Assembly (NCBI RefSeq): GCF_000585255.1
Contig: NZ_JANL01000037.1
Coordinates: forward strand, 62,001-126,000
Length of the DNA stretch: 64,000 nucleotides
Origin: Alkalibacterium sp. AK22
GTDB lineage: Bacteria; Bacillota; Bacilli; Lactobacillales; Carnobacteriaceae_A
Direction: 5' to 3'
How positions within the stretch are numbered: position 1 is the stretch's first letter; every line of letters begins with the position of its first letter. This document shows positions 37,890-46,485 of the stretch, one piece after another. Under the pieces are notes generated by a model, which worked only from the letters and a program-made list of their open reading frames with translations, was not told the DNA's origin and did no database searches. Position numbers and translations under genes: made by a program.

Positions 37890-38784
37890 CTGTCAGCCGG
37901 TATTCGAGATTCTTGAGGTCATTAGGCAAAGGCGCTTTAACCGAGAGCTTTGTCCCAGTGAAAGGATGATTAAATATAATGTTCGAGCAGTGCAGGGCCT
38001 GACGGTTAATCAATTGTGGCTTGTTGCTGCCATAAAGTGTATCACCCAGTAAGGGATGACCAATATGCGCAAAGTGCACTCTGATTTGATGGGTCCTGCC
38101 AGTATGAAGTTGAATTCTAACTTTTGAAGCTTCACCATAGAGCTTAGTCAGCCAGTATTCAGTCCGTGAAGGTTTTCCATTCGGATCGACTGTACGTTCA
38201 ATTATCGATCCGGCAGATCGCGCAATCGGCGCATCAATCATGCCTTCACTCTCCTTGATTCTATCAGCTGTAAAGGCAGTATACTCCTTGTAAACCCCCT
38301 GATTTTGCAGTAATTGATCAAGATAGGAGTGAGCCAAAGCGTGCTTGGCAAAAATCATAATACCTGAAGTATTCCGGTCGAGCCTGCTCACAATATGGAC
38401 CGTCTGGTGATGATAATTCTGTCTGCGGATATAGCCTTTGACCCGGCTGGCCATTGTATCAGCCGGATAGAGAGCCGATGGAACAGAGGCTACTCCGAAA
38501 GGCTTATTCAACAGCAGGTAATGTTCGTCTTCATATACGATGTCAATCGGCTGCTCAGAAACAGACAGGTTCTCACTGCCGGTTTCTCTAGGTAAAACGA
38601 GTGTGACCAAGTCTCCTGCAGCTAATGGTTCTCTGACACGGACAGGACGATTATTCACTTTAAGCTCTCCTCCTCTGTACTTGATTTTACTGAGTAAGCG
38701 CTTGGATATCTGTCTGCGCTTCAAAAAGGCTTTAAGTGTTTTAGCCTGCTCTTCTGTATCCTTAACTGTCCATTGAATCTGCAT
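37876..38784 (-). CDS. RluA/RluD family pseudouridine synthase
   Basis: The 302-residue enzyme has an N-terminal S4-like region (about residues 15-60) and the catalytic domain with the RluA motif IVSRLDRNTSGIMIFAK (catalytic Asp) and later HTGRTHQIRVHFAHIGHPLLGD. It isomerises uridines in rRNA or tRNA; which site is not determinable here. The gene overlaps nadK by 23 bases, forming a relQ-nadK-rlu operon common in Firmicutes. The stop codon is within the shared terminator. Confidence 0.95.
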   Translation of the reverse strand: MQIQWTVKDTEEQAKTLKAFLKRRQISKRLLSKIKYRGGELKVNNRPVRVREPLAAGDLVTLVLPRETGSENLSVSEQPIDIVYEDEHYLLLNKPFGVASVPSALYPADTMASRVKGYIRRQNYHHQTVHIVSRLDRNTSGIMIFAKHALAHSYLDQLLQNQGVYKEYTAFTADRIKESEGMIDAPIARSAGSIIERTVDPNGKPSRTEYWLTKLYGEASKVRIQLHTGRTHQIRVHFAHIGHPLLGDTLYGSNKPQLINRQALHCSNIIFNHPFTGTKLSVKAPLPNDLKNLEYRLTEKDH

Positions 38785-39586
38785 CGTACTGCTTCGCTCC
38801 TATAAATGCATCTTCCACACGATTCCAAAAATGAGTATGCTGATAACGGGCAAAACGGATCCGCTCATCAGCTATCTTCATTCGGATATGGTCAATATCG
38901 TTTTCTTCTGAGACTAGCTGATCAATGGTCAGACTGATTTTATCTACCCCGACCGGTTTAAGTCTGATCCATTCATCGGGGGCAATAATCATAGGTGAAC
39001 TCAAAGTTCTGAATATTCGGTTGTTCAGAGAAGCCATTTCTGTCAGCTGCAGCGCCTCAAGTCTAGGGTGCAAGACTGCCCCTCCGACCGACTTGTTGTA
39101 GCCAGTAGAACCGGTCGGTGTGGATACACACAAGCCATCTCCCCTGAACCGCTCAAAGTGCTCCTCTTTTATAAAGACATCACATACCAGTGTCCCGTTG
39201 GGCTGCTTGATTGTTGATTCGTTCAGTGCCAAAAAGTGCTTGGATTTCTTAGTATCTGTATAAACCAGTTCAACATCCAGCAGAGGATACTGAATAAATT
39301 CTCCAGTATCGTTTTTCAGGCTGCTGACAAGTTCATCAATATTATACTCGCGCCAGTCAGTATAGAATCCCAGGTGGCCGGTATGTACGCCAATAAACCT
39401 TACTTGATCAAGCAAATGAGCATAGCGGTGAAAGGCCGACAACAAAGTGCCGTCCCCTCCAACTGATATAACAATATTCGGATCAGTACTGACCATGGTG
39501 AACTGTTCATTGAGCAGCAGGGCTTTCAGTTTGTCACTGACTTTGAGTGAGCCGTTCGTATAGTTGTGTACAAGTGCGATCCTCAC
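38762..39586 (-). CDS. nadK: NAD kinase
   Basis: The 274-residue enzyme phosphorylates NAD to NADP. The GGDGT motif (ISVGGDGTLLSAFH, about residues 42-54), the NE/D motif ALNESTIK, and the glycine-rich PTGSTGYNKSVGGAVLHP are present. It starts at GTG with GGGAG 6 bases before. It sits between relQ and the pseudouridine synthase, as in Bacillus yjbM-nadK-yjbO. Confidence 0.97.
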   Translation of the reverse strand: MRIALVHNYTNGSLKVSDKLKALLLNEQFTMVSTDPNIVISVGGDGTLLSAFHRYAHLLDQVRFIGVHTGHLGFYTDWREYNIDELVSSLKNDTGEFIQYPLLDVELVYTDTKKSKHFLALNESTIKQPNGTLVCDVFIKEEHFERFRGDGLCVSTPTGSTGYNKSVGGAVLHPRLEALQLTEMASLNNRIFRTLSSPMIIAPDEWIRLKPVGVDKISLTIDQLVSEENDIDHIRMKIADERIRFARYQHTHFWNRVEDAFIGAKQYDADSMDS

Positions 39587-39622
39587 TGAATACTCCCTTT
39601 CTTTAGCATTATCTGTTTTCTA

Positions 39623-40243
39623 CTAATCTTTGCTGAATCGATAATTTTTCTGGATGCCCTTGATTTCGTCCCTTATAGTCGACATCTCTTCATCCAACTG
39701 AAAAGCTGATTCCGCAGCTTTCTGCAAACGGTCGTTAATTTCCGATGGAAATTCGCCCTGATACTTATAATTCAGAGAATGCTCAATCGATGCCCAGAAG
39801 TTCATAGCAAGGGTCCGGATCTGTATCTCAACCAGTACAGTCTTAACTTCGTCTATCAACTGGACTGGATACTCACAGATCATGTGGTAGGAGCGATAAC
39901 CACTGTCTTTTTTGTGAGTCACATAATCTTTTTCATATACAACTTTCAAATCGTTTCGGTGCTTGAGCATCTCAACAACATCATAAATGTCCTCCACGAA
40001 GGGACACATGATGCGAATACCTGCCAAGTCTTCCATATCTGTTTCAAGCTTCTCCAGAGGTATGTGACGGGTTCTAGATTTGAGCAGGATACTGTTCACC
40101 GGCTTGACTCTGCCAGTCACAAATTCGATGGGTCCGTGCTCTTTTCTTAACCGGTACATTTCTCTCAAACCACGCAGTTTAACTTTTAGTTCATCTACTG
40201 TTTGCTTGTAAGGAAGCAGGAAAAGTTCCCAGTCTCTATGCAT
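39623..40243 (-). CDS. relQ: Small alarmone synthetase RelQ (YjbM)
   Basis: The 206-residue protein has the RelA/SpoT synthetase domain without hydrolase or TGS/ACT regions. It contains EFVTGRVKPVNSILLKSRTR, DLAGIRIMCPFVEDIYDV and KDSGYRSYHMICEYP, then VEIQIRTLAMNFWASIEHSLNYK. RelQ proteins make (p)ppGpp or pGpp from GTP/GDP/GMP and ATP and form tetramers. Length fits the SAS1/RelQ group. It heads the nadK-rlu operon and is divergent from yjbK. Confidence 0.96.
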   Translation of the reverse strand: MHRDWELFLLPYKQTVDELKVKLRGLREMYRLRKEHGPIEFVTGRVKPVNSILLKSRTRHIPLEKLETDMEDLAGIRIMCPFVEDIYDVVEMLKHRNDLKVVYEKDYVTHKKDSGYRSYHMICEYPVQLIDEVKTVLVEIQIRTLAMNFWASIEHSLNYKYQGEFPSEINDRLQKAAESAFQLDEEMSTIRDEIKGIQKNYRFSKD

Positions 40244-40347
40244 ATCCTCTACCTTCTTTGCTATTTTATATTAGTTTTCACCTTGTTTTCTTGCTACTAT
40301 TGTACCATACTATTATTAATTAAAGTACTGACAGAGGATGATGCTTA

Positions 40348-40932
40348 ATGAACCAAGAGATTGAAATAGAATTTAAAAACCTTCTCAACGCCACAGAATA
40401 TGCCCGTTTAAAAACTGATTTTTTCGGTGCCGATGCTTCAGGCTTCAAACAAACCAACACCTACTTTGACACAACGGACGAGGCTTTGAGGCGCTCAGCC
40501 TGTGCCCTTAGAATACGAGTGAAAAAAGATGAGGCTGAAATAACCTTAAAAACACCTTTTAAAGGGCATCACAAGGAATGGAATCTTCCCCTGAACCATT
40601 CAGAGGCCATTAAGACAATCAATGCTTCCATTTTTGAACTACCTCCCTCTTTGACCAGCTTTATCCGCGAGGAGTTGGAACTGGAAATAACACAGGTGAA
40701 AAAAATTGCTGAGCTGACAACTGAGCGTCTAGAAAGACCTTATGAGAACTGCTTACTGGTACTGGATCGAAGCTGGTACAGTAACACCACAGATTATGAG
40801 CTGGAACTGGAATCTCCGTCTATCGAGACCGGAAACACAGTATTCAACTCTCTCTTGCATACTTATGGTATCCCAGTCAGAAAAACTCCCAACAAGATCA
40901 AGCGTGCTGTATCGGCACATTTGAATGGCTAA
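40348..40932 (+). CDS. yjbK: CYTH domain protein (YjbK)
   Basis: The 194-residue protein opens with the EXEXK motif of the CYTH/triphosphate tunnel family (EIEIEFK) and has alternating charged strands such as CALRIRVKKDEAEITLKTP. These enzymes act on inorganic or organic triphosphates or bind adenylate-type ligands; for YjbK-type members the substrate is uncertain. Its neighbours relQ and spxH are the same as in Bacillus. AGAGGATG precedes the ATG. Confidence 0.9.
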   Translation: MNQEIEIEFKNLLNATEYARLKTDFFGADASGFKQTNTYFDTTDEALRRSACALRIRVKKDEAEITLKTPFKGHHKEWNLPLNHSEAIKTINASIFELPPSLTSFIREELELEITQVKKIAELTTERLERPYENCLLVLDRSWYSNTTDYELELESPSIETGNTVFNSLLHTYGIPVRKTPNKIKRAVSAHLNG

Positions 40933-40939
40933 TGTCAAT

Positions 40940-41053
40940 TGTGACGAAATTGTCACACCACACCTGATTTTATCACTGTTTTTGGGCAGATTATTACAAA
41001 ACGCCCGCGTTGTCTGATAGTCTATATAGTGTAGAGAGGGTCGTTATAGACCC
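40940..41053 (+). promoter_or_regulatory. Palindromic upstream region of spxH
   Basis: Two inverted repeats lie before spxH: TGTGAC-GAAATT-GTCACA (40940-40957) and GTCTATA ... TATAGAC, the second including GGGTC-GTTATA-GACCC (41038-41053). A weak extended -10 promoter (TTACAA, then TG-A-TAGTCT) lies between them. The factors that bind are unknown. Confidence 0.4.
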
Positions 41054-41105
41054 CACAGTAGACCTTGCTCGATAAATATAAAAACAAATTAGGTGTGTGT
41101 ATATT

Positions 41106-41729
41106 ATGTTTAAAAACAAAGTTGTTGAAGTATTTCTGTTCGTTAATCCATTAGGACCGAACTGCTACGAATCTGAAAAGCTGGTTGAATCTTTTTCAGC
41201 TGAACGAAATGAAAAAGTGAAAGTTCGCTTCATTCCCCTTCTTAATCTACGTTCCATCAAAAATCTGGTTAACGAAGGACATACCGGTACAACTAAAGAC
41301 AGAAATGAACTTTACGCAGCCTCCTATGATGCTAGTCTGGCTTTTCAGGCTGCCTCTTTTCAAGGCAAGAAAATGGGGCGAAAATTTCTGATGGAACTTC
41401 AGAAGCTGGTTGTCGAAGGTAATCAGGTGGTTTCATCCTCGCTTTTCCTTGAAATTGCCGAGACTATCTCTTTGGATATCGAAATGTTTCAGGAGGATCT
41501 GGAGTCCGAATTTTCCAAAAAAGCATTCAATAAGGACCAGAAACTGGCAATGGATATGAACGTAACAGAAGCTCCTTCCTGTGTCATCTATTCCAGTAAA
41601 GACACCCGTCAAGGCTATCGGGTCGAATCTTCTATCACTAAGCAGATGCTTCACGGTCTTTGCGATGATCAGCTAGAAAAATCCGGGCTCTCTTATCAAA
41701 ACCTTGCGAATGTTTTTCAAATGGTGTGA
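41106..41729 (+). CDS. spxH: ClpXP adaptor SpxH (YjbH), DsbA-like thioredoxin fold
   Basis: The 207-residue protein has the DsbA-like arrangement: a first strand EVFLFVNPLGPNCYESEKL and a helical insert, then MNVTEAPSCVIYSS, the cis-Pro-type strand region. YjbH/SpxH presents Spx to ClpXP. The active-site CxxC of Bacillus YjbH reads G-P-N-C here, so the first Cys is missing. I chose the ATG at 41106 because AGGTG is 10 bases before it; a GTG three codons upstream is possible. Spx itself is about 4 kb away. Confidence 0.87.
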   Translation: MFKNKVVEVFLFVNPLGPNCYESEKLVESFSAERNEKVKVRFIPLLNLRSIKNLVNEGHTGTTKDRNELYAASYDASLAFQAASFQGKKMGRKFLMELQKLVVEGNQVVSSSLFLEIAETISLDIEMFQEDLESEFSKKAFNKDQKLAMDMNVTEAPSCVIYSSKDTRQGYRVESSITKQMLHGLCDDQLEKSGLSYQNLANVFQMV

Positions 41730-41757
41730 CAGGCAGGAAAAGCCTTATCCATAACAA

Positions 41758-41806
41758 CAAAACGTTCCCTTGCTCCTGAATCTACTGGGAGTAAGGGAAC
41801 GTTTTG
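41758..41806. terminator. Bidirectional terminator between spxH and pepF
   Basis: CAAAACGTTCCCTT pairs with AAGGGAACGTTTTG, extended by CTCC/GGAG inside. It lies between two converging genes. Confidence 0.88.
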
Positions 41807-41819
41807 TGTCTAATCCGAT

Positions 41820-43634
41820 TTATTTTATTGCCTTAAGTGCTTTTTCCAGTTCGTCCACTCGCTCTTCAAAAACAGCCATTGCTCTGAGCAAGTAATCGCG
41901 GCTGGTCATGTCCACACCCGCCTTCTGCATGACCTGAATAGGGAAGTCGCTGCTTCCTGCTTTGAGGTAAGTCAAGTAAGCATCCAGTGCTCCGTCCTCC
42001 TCTTTGATCATTGCGTCCGCCAGTGCAGTGGCTGCACAGAAACCGGTGGAGTACTGATAGACATAGTAATTGTAATAGAAATGAGGAATTCTGGCCCATT
42101 CATACTGAATCTCCTCATCTTTTTCAACAGAATCACCGTAATACTTACTGTTGATCTGCTGATACTGCTTGCTCAAATAATCTGCGGTCAGGGGTGTCCC
42201 TTTGTCCGCTTCCACATGCATCAGATGCTCAAATTCAGCAAATTGCGTTTGCCGAAAAACTGTTCCTTTAAAGCCGTCTAGATAATGACTTAAAACATAA
42301 GCACGGGCTTTGGGATTTTCAGTTGTTTTCAGCAAGTAATCGGTCAGCAGATTTTCATTTGTCGTTGAAGCAATCTCAGCCAGGAAAATTGAATAGTTCC
42401 CATAAACGTAAGGCTGGGTATCCCGAGTAAAGTAGCTGTGCGCACTGTGCCCCAGTTCATGTACCAGTGTATAGAGATGATTCAGTGAATCATGCCAGTT
42501 TAGCAAGATAAAAGGATTCGTATCGTAGGTGCCGCTTGAATAAGCTCCACTTCTCTTGCCCTGATTTTCTACTACGTCAATCCAGCGGTCATTAAAAGCC
42601 TGGTCCAGTACGGCCTTGTATTCATCGCCAAGTGGCTGCAGTCCTTCATACGTCTTGGATTTCGCCTCATTGTAGCTGTATTTCAAGCTGGCTTCTCCGG
42701 TAATTGGAGTATAGAGATCATACATATGCAGCTCGTCAAGTTCAAGAACCTGCTTGCGCAGCGCCATGTAGCGGTGCAGCAAGGGCAGATGGTCATTAAC
42801 CACCTGAATCAGCGTATCATGTACTGTTTCAGGAATATGGTTATTGGACAAGGCGCTTTCTCTTGCCGATGAGTAGTTGTGTACTTTAGCCAAATAGTTA
42901 TGATTTTTGACAGTTGATGCCAAAGTGCTGGCAAAAGTGTTTTTAAAATCCTTGTAAACTGCGTACATTTTCTTAAAGGCTTGCTCTCTGACGCTCCGGT
43001 CAGTACTTTCCATCAGTTCGCCAAACATACCATGCGAAAGCTGAACAGTTTCCCCCTTATCGTTTTTGACTTCGGGAAATTTCAGATCTGCATTGTTCAG
43101 TACACTGAATGTCTGAGTGGACGAATTGAATATTTCACTGGCTCCAGCCAAAAGGGCTTCCATTTCTGACGACAGGACGTGCTCCTTATTGGCCGTCATT
43201 TGTTCAATGTAATGCCTGTATATTTCTAACTCTTTATTGTGATTGAAGTAGCTTTTCAGGACTGACTCAGAGAGCTCAATCACTTCCGGTTCAAACCAAG
43301 AAGTAGCTTCCTGAGCCTGGGCAATCATATAACGCGCTTTGTCATTCATCGCCTGATAGGTGCTGTTACCTGTATCCTGGTCGTTTTTTAGGTGTGCATA
43401 GACATAGAGTGAACTGATTTTTCGTGAAAGCCCCAGAACAGCTTCGAGTGCCTCCTGAAAAATACGAGCCCCTTCATTCAGCCTCCCCTTGAACCTAGTC
43501 ACATCTGCTGCGTCTTGTTTCAGCCTTTCAAAATCCTCTTCCCATTTTTCATCAGATGCGTAGATAGTGGTCAAATCCCAGGTCAGTTCATTAGAGACGT
43601 CTTCTCGCAAAGGCAGTTTTTTAACATCGTTCAT
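41820..43634 (-). CDS. pepF: Oligoendopeptidase F
   Basis: The 604-residue M3B metallopeptidase has the zinc motif HELGH (His392 on) in LVHELGHSAHSYF and the upstream NWHDSLNHLYT. It cleaves short peptides of about 7-17 residues in the cytoplasm. Length is normal. It follows coiA in the common mecA-coiA-pepF order. AGGAGG precedes the ATG. Confidence 0.97.
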   Translation of the reverse strand: MNDVKKLPLREDVSNELTWDLTTIYASDEKWEEDFERLKQDAADVTRFKGRLNEGARIFQEALEAVLGLSRKISSLYVYAHLKNDQDTGNSTYQAMNDKARYMIAQAQEATSWFEPEVIELSESVLKSYFNHNKELEIYRHYIEQMTANKEHVLSSEMEALLAGASEIFNSSTQTFSVLNNADLKFPEVKNDKGETVQLSHGMFGELMESTDRSVREQAFKKMYAVYKDFKNTFASTLASTVKNHNYLAKVHNYSSARESALSNNHIPETVHDTLIQVVNDHLPLLHRYMALRKQVLELDELHMYDLYTPITGEASLKYSYNEAKSKTYEGLQPLGDEYKAVLDQAFNDRWIDVVENQGKRSGAYSSGTYDTNPFILLNWHDSLNHLYTLVHELGHSAHSYFTRDTQPYVYGNYSIFLAEIASTTNENLLTDYLLKTTENPKARAYVLSHYLDGFKGTVFRQTQFAEFEHLMHVEADKGTPLTADYLSKQYQQINSKYYGDSVEKDEEIQYEWARIPHFYYNYYVYQYSTGFCAATALADAMIKEEDGALDAYLTYLKAGSSDFPIQVMQKAGVDMTSRDYLLRAMAVFEERVDELEKALKAIK

Positions 43635-43699
43635 TAATGTTCCTCCTATATTTTTCAGACTAATTTAATCATACCACACTTTAAAATTGAATAGAATAA

Positions 43700-44824
43700 T
43701 CAGAAATCAGTAATTATGCATTCATTTGTTTTTGACAGCATTCTAATAGTTCGACATTTACGATTGACCCGCCATTTTCCTTCTCCAAGTGAATCTAGCA
43801 CACTCAAGGCGGCAAGCAGCTTCAGAAAATCGATTAGGGGCCGGTTTAACGCCGAACTGGATACATTTGGAAAACAATAAAAATCAATCTTTCCGCTTTC
43901 TGTCCACTGCACCCTTTGACGGTCAATGAGTTTTTGGGTTAGTATCTGTTTTTCTGGCAGTGCGACAATCCACTTTAGCAACAGCAGTTTCCACTCTTGC
44001 GGAACTGTCCTAATCATCCACTCCCTTGCGACCGGATGAAGTAAAGCCTCGGGCATACTTTCCAGACTTAAGCGGCTCGTATACAGCAGTTCAAAAAACT
44101 GACGATATCTGCTGTCTTGGTGTAGCTTAAATCGATAGAGCTGCTTCAGTCTATTTTTCGCTACTGAAGGAGCCTGTAATACATACGACTGGATCTCTAC
44201 CTGCTTTACGCTGGTTGCATCGACTTCGCTACCAAAATGAATGTACCGAGAACTAAATGAGAAATAACCCTTTAAGGAGTGAAAGGAATGGTACACCATC
44301 AGCTGGCAGCTAGACTGGTCATAATGAAGAAAGTAAAGCTCACCACTACCTGTTTCATTCATCAGCGCACAGTGGAGTGCTGTTGGTTTACGTGACAATT
44401 TTAGCTTGTTGCCGCTAATCCATACGACTGGAAGACCAATGCTTATATAGCCCTCCGTTCTGCTTTGAACGGAAGCGACAGGCAAAGGGCTGCACTGAAA
44501 TTCGATGGCAAACCAGTAGTTATTATGGACAATGAGTAAATCTGTTCTTTGCCGGATCGCCGGAATGTAGTACTCCAGTTTTGTTTCACCCAGCCGCTTA
44601 TGTGCCCACCGCATTAAATCTAGCTTTCCTCTTAGATGCTCTTCCGTTTCCGATTCTGTTCTTTTGGAGCACAGCTGATTTCTCCAATGAGAAAAATGAG
44701 AAATCTTCAACTCCCCTTTTTTCAGTATGACTTTGCCTTTGCATGCTGGACAGCAGTACTGAGCCCCTATGGGTGCACTGTCTGCCCTGACTGGTTCATT
44801 TTTTTCGTTAAGAGCTATAAGCAT
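43700..44824 (-). CDS. coiA: Competence protein CoiA family
   Basis: The 374-residue protein has an N-terminal zinc-like segment (YCCPACKGKVILKKGE, then HFSHW) and a nuclease-type core EEHLRGKLDL, RQRTDLLIV, and WFAIEFQCS, consistent with a PD-(D/E)xK-like fold in CoiA. CoiA is required for transformation in streptococci and acts in later recombination steps. The rest is poorly conserved. It is placed between mecA and pepF as in Enterococcus and Bacillus; whether this host is competent cannot be judged. Confidence 0.9.
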   Translation of the reverse strand: MLIALNEKNEPVRADSAPIGAQYCCPACKGKVILKKGELKISHFSHWRNQLCSKRTESETEEHLRGKLDLMRWAHKRLGETKLEYYIPAIRQRTDLLIVHNNYWFAIEFQCSPLPVASVQSRTEGYISIGLPVVWISGNKLKLSRKPTALHCALMNETGSGELYFLHYDQSSCQLMVYHSFHSLKGYFSFSSRYIHFGSEVDATSVKQVEIQSYVLQAPSVAKNRLKQLYRFKLHQDSRYRQFFELLYTSRLSLESMPEALLHPVAREWMIRTVPQEWKLLLLKWIVALPEKQILTQKLIDRQRVQWTESGKIDFYCFPNVSSSALNRPLIDFLKLLAALSVLDSLGEGKWRVNRKCRTIRMLSKTNECIITDF

Positions 44825-44880
44825 GTGTTTCCTCCAATTTCTTTATATATATATATTGTCCATCGGATTATTTTTTCACT

Positions 44881-44913
44881 AAAAAAAGCTGTGAAGATAG
44901 TCTCTTCACAGCT
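44881..44913 (-). terminator. Terminator downstream of mecA
   Basis: AGCTGTGAAGA pairs with TCTTCACAGCT around a 5-base loop and is followed by TTTTTTT on the minus strand. It lies 6 bases past the mecA stop. Confidence 0.88.
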
Positions 44914-44919
44914 CTTCTT

Positions 44920-45564
44920 TCAATTAAAGTAAAATCGGGTCAACTCAAGCGCATTGGTTTCCATTATCTTGTCAGCATATTCGTTGAGTACTTCAGAGGA
45001 TACCGAGCTTTTTTCTCCAAATTCAAGGGCAACAGCGAGTTCTTCCTCACTGGTCTTTTCATTCATCTCTTCCACAAAGAAAATCAGGTTTAGATAGTAC
45101 TGATTTTTATAAGCATAAAGATGCGACAAGCCGCTTTCCATATAAAGAGACTTCGACAACTGAATCATCTGTTCAAAATCCTGTAACACAATCGTTACTT
45201 CTTTTGTCTCATTAGCTTCCGTATCCAGTTCATCTTCAATATTCGGCACAGATTCCTCCGATAAACCACTACTGCTGGCTAGCTCCTCATCAGCTCCGCC
45301 TAACTGGTTGAATCCTTCCTTAAAATTGGTTCCTTTACTGATAAACAGTTCGAGACCATTGTTGTTGGGCATAACTTGGAAAGTGACTGCTTCTGACTCT
45401 TGGAATTCTTCGTCTATGTCAACTTCTTCCAGAATGCTGTAGAAGAATTTCTCAATCTGCTTCTGATTACCCAATAAATCGAGGAAAGTAATTCCACGTT
45501 CTTCTAGATCCGTATTTTCGATTGTCACACGGATAGTATCTTCATTGATGTGTTCAATTTCCAT
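44920..45564 (-). CDS. mecA: ClpC adaptor protein MecA
   Basis: The 214-residue protein has the N-terminal substrate-binding start MEIEHINEDTIRVTIENTDLEERGITFLDLL and the C-terminal domain ILEEVDIDEEFQESEAVTFQVMP, separated by an acidic linker. MecA presents substrates such as ComK, ComW or Spx to ClpCP. A 5-codon extension is rejected as GAGGTG lies 8 bases before the ATG at 45564. It is near spx and coiA, a known proteolysis-competence cluster. Confidence 0.95.
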   Translation of the reverse strand: MEIEHINEDTIRVTIENTDLEERGITFLDLLGNQKQIEKFFYSILEEVDIDEEFQESEAVTFQVMPNNNGLELFISKGTNFKEGFNQLGGADEELASSSGLSEESVPNIEDELDTEANETKEVTIVLQDFEQMIQLSKSLYMESGLSHLYAYKNQYYLNLIFFVEEMNEKTSEEELAVALEFGEKSSVSSEVLNEYADKIMETNALELTRFYFN

Positions 45565-45658
45565 TATCCCGCACCTCACAATTCTCTAGAGCCTCAAGCT
45601 CTTTTGGGGATGTTTTTTGCTATTTTATGCAGCATAATGCAAAGACTGCACTTCACTT

Positions 45659-45687
45659 ATTATACAAAAGCCAGCCTTTAAATACAA
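45659..45687 (-). promoter_or_regulatory. Promoter of mecA
   Basis: On the minus strand TTGTAT (45682-45687), 17 bases, then a perfect TATAAT (45659-45664). The predicted leader is about 90 bases. Confidence 0.7.
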
Positions 45688-45728
45688 GTTCAGTCGCTTA
45701 TTTCGAGACAGGCTAGACCCTATACAAT

Positions 45729-45764
45729 GGAAAAAGAATCGACACTAAGGTCGATTCTTTTTCC
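45729..45764 (-). terminator. Terminator downstream of spx
   Basis: GGAAAAAGAATCGAC pairs with its complement around a 6-base loop. T-rich strands lie on both sides of the stem. Confidence 0.85.
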
Positions 45765-45780
45765 AGGCAAGACGTGTAAA

Positions 45781-46188
45781 TCAAGACTGGGCTAGCGCAA
45801 CTAATTTTTGAGCCTTTTCCAGTTCCATAGCTCGGACTTCTCGTGGTACAAACTGTCTGATTTCATCTTCGTTATAGCCGATTTGCAGGCGTTTATCATC
45901 CAGCAGAATGGGTCTTCTGATTAGTGTCGGGTTCTCGCGGATCAATTCAAAAAGTTCCAGCATAGATAAGTCGTCTAGATCAATATCTAGTTCTTTGAAA
46001 GCTTTGGATCGTTTGGAAATAATATCTTCAGTGCCTTCCTCAGTCATTCTCATAATCGACCGGATCTCATTTAATTCGAGCGGCTCATGAGTCATATTTT
46101 TCTCTGTATAAGGGATATCGTACTCTTCCAGCCATGCTTTTGCTTTTCTACATGATGTGCAACTTGGTGTTGTAAATAATGTGACCAT
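45781..46188 (-). CDS. spx: Transcriptional regulator Spx
   Basis: The 135-residue ArsC-like protein has the redox switch CxxC at Cys10-Cys13 ([12 protein letters not shown]) and the RPI motif near residue 92. Spx binds the RNA polymerase alpha subunit and turns on thiol-stress genes; ClpXP degrades it with the adaptor SpxH. A 41-codon extension upstream is rejected because GGGAG is 8-10 bases before the ATG at 46188 and the family starts MVTLF. Its own promoter is at 46249-46277. Confidence 0.97.
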   Translation of the reverse strand: MVTLFTTPSCTSCRKAKAWLEEYDIPYTEKNMTHEPLELNEIRSIMRMTEEGTEDIISKRSKAFKELDIDLDDLSMLELFELIRENPTLIRRPILLDDKRLQIGYNEDEIRQFVPREVRAMELEKAQKLVALAQS

Positions 46189-46444
46189 TATGTATCTCCC
46201 TCTCTTAATATCTGTATCTGATAAGCGTTGACGTTTTCTACAATTATTACTATAAAGCAATTGTGAACTTTTGTAAACCCTTTTTGACAAACTTTTGTCT
46301 CTCACAGTCAAATTTACGATAATAAACTAAATAAAAGCACTTATAACGGGCTTGTATAGGTTTTAATGCAACTTTCAGTTTATAATTATTATAAACTAGG
46401 AACATGCGAAGATTAACTCCTAAAATAAAGTACCGCCTTTTCTC
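46189..46444 (-). other. spx upstream region next to the insertion sequence
   Basis: These 256 bases hold the spx promoter, then about 170 bases of AT-rich sequence up to the insertion sequence. No gene is supported. The promoter appears undisturbed by the insertion. Confidence 0.5.
46249..46277 (-). promoter_or_regulatory. Promoter of spx
   Basis: TTTACA (46272-46277), 17-base spacer, TATAGT (46249-46254) on the minus strand, giving a leader of about 55 bases. Confidence 0.8.
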
Positions 46445-46485
46445 TAGACTGACCTGCTGATTTGAGACACTAATAAAACACCTTC

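Noticed and set aside
46425-46444. Loose similarity (ACCG, TCTC) outside both ends of the insertion sequence
   Set aside because: It needs gaps and matches only about two thirds of positions; the CTC duplication just outside TAGACT is the better boundary.
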